From NCBI RefSeq assembly GCF_000003815.2, contig NC_049982.1, positions 13,299,822 to 13,363,821 of the forward strand: a DNA stretch of 64,000 nucleotides, written 5' to 3'. Position numbers and translations under genes: made by a program. A model generated the notes under the pieces. That model had not been told where the DNA came from, did no database searches, and saw nothing but the letters and a program-made list of their open reading frames with translations. Of the stretch, positions 60,621 to 64,000 are shown piece after piece (positions within the stretch are counted from its first letter, which is position 1; every line of letters begins with the position of its first letter). Source of the DNA: Branchiostoma floridae. Lineage: Eukaryota > Chordata > Leptocardii > Amphioxiformes > Branchiostomatidae.

Positions 60621-63531
60621 TCATACTGTAACGCCCATCATGCAGCACTTTCAGCACAGGCTGATGATTGGTTTGTGTTTCAGTGTGAAGGACGGCAAGA
60701 TGTCCCTTTTACCACACAGGTCACCAACCTGCATTCGTGCCTAAATTTTCATCATGATCAACGGCCTTGCCCCAGCCGACTTGAGTGCCCTTATCAAAAC
60801 GCCACAGGCTTGCCTAAAACCGGAAAATGCTACGACCTGAATGGCATCCAGCACAGATAAGAATGAGTTCTTTATTATACAGAGTCTCCCTGGAATACGT
60901 CAGTGCCAGTCACATTACGCAGCTGAGGCAAGGTACATACTGTACGCTGTCAGTCATTCGATGGCTGTCTCTTCTCTATCAGACTCCGTAGTTTGCTGGA
61001 TAAAAATGTCAGAAATTGGCCAAATAGACAGATAACATGCCAATGGAGTTCGACAGTTTGCGTCCTCAGGCTCAGCTAACCACAGTTATTCACAAATAAT
61101 ATAATAACAGACCTACATCCTCCCCTCAAGGCAATGTCTATGGGGAGGACTCAGTAGCCTGTGGTGTTATACATGTACTTACTAAGAGTAAACAACATAA
61201 GAGACAGATAAGAATGGAATAGAAAGAGTAGCTAAAAATCCAACGTTTTTAAACTGAAGAAAAATAACCCGTCTTAAAGCCGTCAACATTCATACCCATC
61301 AGCAACTGTTGAATACCTAGCGAATACCCAAAATCAAAACATGTATTCCAGCCGTAAAAGCGGTAATTGCCAACAATACAAATTTCCATTTCAGTCAGAC
61401 CAGTTTTGAGTGTTCAGATACAGATTCTAATGAAAGACTAGAGAGCTAAGGAGTGCGAATCGAAATGAAAGTTACCGACTGAGGGGAAATGAAAGTCCAC
61501 GGAACATTTCGGCCATTTGGGTTCGATAGTCTATATGTCAAAACAACAGACAGAAAAATCAATACTTTTTTAAGATGTAAACTTAGTGACCCGGTAATAA
61601 GGATTTTGGGTTAGTCGGTCGTTATTAAAATGAATTAAATGGAATGTGAATGGGTCACGGAGATGCTCAACAAGTACAAAACAGTCGTTTCACCTCCAAC
61701 TTTCTGCTTCTCATATTTCCCGGCTAATGATCTGAGCAATGCCGGTGGCGGTGAAAAGTGTTGTTGAAACGTGTAGTGCAAGGTGACTGCTGTCGGAAAG
61801 ACTTCTAAGTAAATGTTCATTACTGCTTTGCGTCCTTTTATTGGTTACGTTTCCACTCATCTAGATACACAAAGGCTTCATTACAGAGATAGTTTATTCT
61901 TTGACTACTGATCCTGATTATTCCCAGCGAAATGATCCTCATCGCTTGTATTAAGTAGATCGCATGATGACCTACATAGAGCAGCATGGAGATTTTTGTG
62001 TGTGTTTTAAAGACTGAATGAAACCAAAGTAGAGTATCTTATGATTATACTTGAAATGATGGTATTATTCCATTGATATACGCGTAAGCAATTGTGCTTA
62101 ATATACACCTTCTCCTGTTGTTGAACATCGCATCAACACATTTATAATTATAGAATCATCCCTCAGACTTGGGGATTTTGTCGAAAGATATCAAAATTTT
62201 GACTGACAGTGGCAATTTGGGACCGGTACCGGTACATACCCAGCACCGGGGCTCAAAACAACATACTATTGAAAAGTCATAGAACTGGTTACAATTTTGA
62301 CTGTGGCGTCATGCAGCCATAATTGGATTAGCCCGCGACAAAGCCTCGAGTCTGAAGAATGATTTTCTGATTGTGCCGTATTCTATAGCAGGTGTATATT
62401 TAGCGTCAACGCGTGTGCACCTTTGTCTTAATCTAATGCTGCTGTTATTGTTACTGAGTGTGGTTGCGATCTATGTTGTTCACCACCATATAACACTTGG
62501 TCTGCTCAGCTGTATGCTCGTTGCTCTGTACAACATAGTTCGCGAACCACTAATTAAGTTGACAAGCAGATTCTACTGGACCATTGCCAGTGATGAGCAG
62601 ATATCACACTGGACCAAAACACTATCGACACCTTATACTTATCAAGATGCAAAATTCACCAACGTTTGCCGGTCAGAAAATGTCCTGTCGGCTCCTCTTT
62701 TCATATTACAATGAGTAATATCTATACGAAAAAGTGTTATGATTAGTCCCAGGATTTACATCTCTGTATTTTCCCCACAAGGAAATGATTTTACGAATAA
62801 CAAATGTTCTGAACTGTTCCCTTTTAGTACATTCCTTTTATCTGAATCAATATCACCGCACATTGAGGTGCCTTTTTGATAACTTAAGATAATGGAACAA
62901 GTGGAAGAAATGGCTGTCCAGCTGATTCCACCAGCATTGCGTGGAGAACTGACCATAGCGCCTCGCGATCGCAGTCGTACAGAGAAGGTGTTTGTTGCAC
63001 GAACTGGTGAAAAAGACAACTAGTGAATGTCCAAACTCTATATATTTCTTAGTCCTTGACAACGAAAAAAATTGTTACGTATTCATTTGTCAGGCAAACA
63101 TAATGTTATATCTTACATCTGGTTGATCAAGCGCTAAACTGCCCAGCCTGTGCCGACTTTAGATGTACCCTCCCACGTGATTCGGAGGCTATTTTGTCTC
63201 ACCGCCAGGAACACAGGCCTGGGCATGATGAAGCATATTCGTTTGATCAGTGCGCGAAGTGAAAAGGAAACATCAGTTAATTCAGATCATTTGAAGTGAA
63301 CGGTCGGTGCTGACGGCTCGTGAAGTGGTTCAATCATCTCATTCCGTACCGTCCCCATCCTGTGCGCGTCACAAAACCGGATTCTTGCTGAGAGCGCCTT
63401 AATGTACACTAATGGGACAAAGACCTCTCTCACTACGGCATCACACAGAGGCTGAGGCTGCTTTGGCTTGCTAATTGTACTTTCAAACTTGCCGCCATGA
63501 CTAGGTACATGCATCTGTACATAGCCCAACA
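60621..63531. other. Intergenic sequence, one doubtful ORF
   Basis: No gene is supported. An ORF at 62373-62714 has two hydrophobic stretches (LMLLLLLLSVVAIYVV and ITLGLLSCMLVALYNIV) but no recognised family and no clear splice or promoter context. Confidence 0.4.
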
Positions 63532-64000
63532 AGACTTCGGAGACCCCATATCTCCATGAAATATTCTTGATTATGCAAATTATTTCCGCATCTACATAAT
63601 CTATGCTTGGTTATATACACCTTTAATTAATTTACACAGGTCAACATGTTGACAACCCAATCATTCACTAGTTATAAGAATGATGGCACTATTGCATTTA
63701 TAATACGAACTAGGAACTTATTTGCATATTTGGTATCTGTTAATCTTCCACCTGCCATGGACTACTTATTTTACGTGTATTTGAGTCCTGTAATGGAAAA
63801 CAATGCAAATATAGATTCCCTCATTAATTGTCCAAATCAAAACCTAATTTGTATATTTTGCACTTCATTGTATGCATTTCTGTTTAAGCTAACTGCATAC
63901 TAAATGTTATGGAAATTTGTTGTTTCTTTCTTCAATTACTCCTCAAATCCTGCAGCTCCAGAGTAAGCTGCTGGGGGTCCCAAACCTACATATTTTTTTC
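63532..64000 (-). repeat. Dispersed repeat family, copy 4 (inverted, runs off window)
   Basis: TCGGAGACCCCATATCTCCA is the reverse complement of the family's 3' end. TTGATTATGCAAATTATTTC and similar blocks follow in reversed order. Confidence 0.7.

Noticed and set aside
62373-62714. 113-residue ORF with two hydrophobic stretches
   Set aside because: No recognised domain, start context or splice partner, and the stretch is otherwise repeat-flanked. It is kept only as a note.

Overview
The window is intron-rich animal DNA. The gene content (MIC60/mitofilin, a Reeler-domain protein, a BTB-kelch protein, a macro-domain Deltex-type E3), short exons in long AT-rich introns, heavy MITE/SINE/LINE debris and two assembly gaps suggest an invertebrate deuterostome, most likely a lancelet (Branchiostoma). 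The species is an inference, because no marker gene is present.

Layout. 1-6486 (+): the C-terminal 690 residues of MIC60 (IMMT) in 11 exons. The first exons are tandem-duplicated, lysine/alanine/glutamate-rich, phase 1-1 cassettes. 7094-11322: a tandem duplication of about 2 kb whose two copies both keep a consensus splice donor. The second copy has gained a SINE and a CpG-rich insert. 12702-14696 (+): a small secreted, probably GPI-anchored Reeler-domain protein. 15879-19384 (-): a convergent 725-residue protein with two BTB domains, BACK and kelch repeats. 19385-29830: mostly non-coding, with large microsatellites and one 109-residue single-pass membrane protein gene (23219-23548). 29838-30041: a promoter with CRE, CCAAT, E-box, ETS and YY1 motifs and a non-coding first exon ending in a strong donor. 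35892-50968 (+): thirteen coding exons of a 1342-residue protein with KH-like regions, one macro domain, an extra zinc finger, a RING finger and a Deltex C-terminal (DTC) domain. Its first intron holds a 1.8-kb palindrome built of 69-bp tandem repeats. 51000-64000: repeats only (tandem units, MITEs, a SINE, LINE fragments and copies of a 0.7-1 kb dispersed family).

How it fits together. The genes are independent loci, not an operon. MIC60 organises mitochondrial cristae. The Reeler protein is probably a surface or immune-type factor. The BTB-kelch protein is a probable Cullin-3 adaptor. The macro-RING-DTC protein joins in one chain functions that vertebrates split between the partners PARP9 (macro domains) and DTX3L (RING-DTC). 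This fusion is the most interesting item. Several mobile elements have target-site duplications readable directly, and two have an empty-site paralogue in the same window.

All exon borders were placed by eye from GT/AG sites and reading-frame continuity. For each of the three multi-exon genes the coding total divides by three and runs without a stop to the terminal codon.
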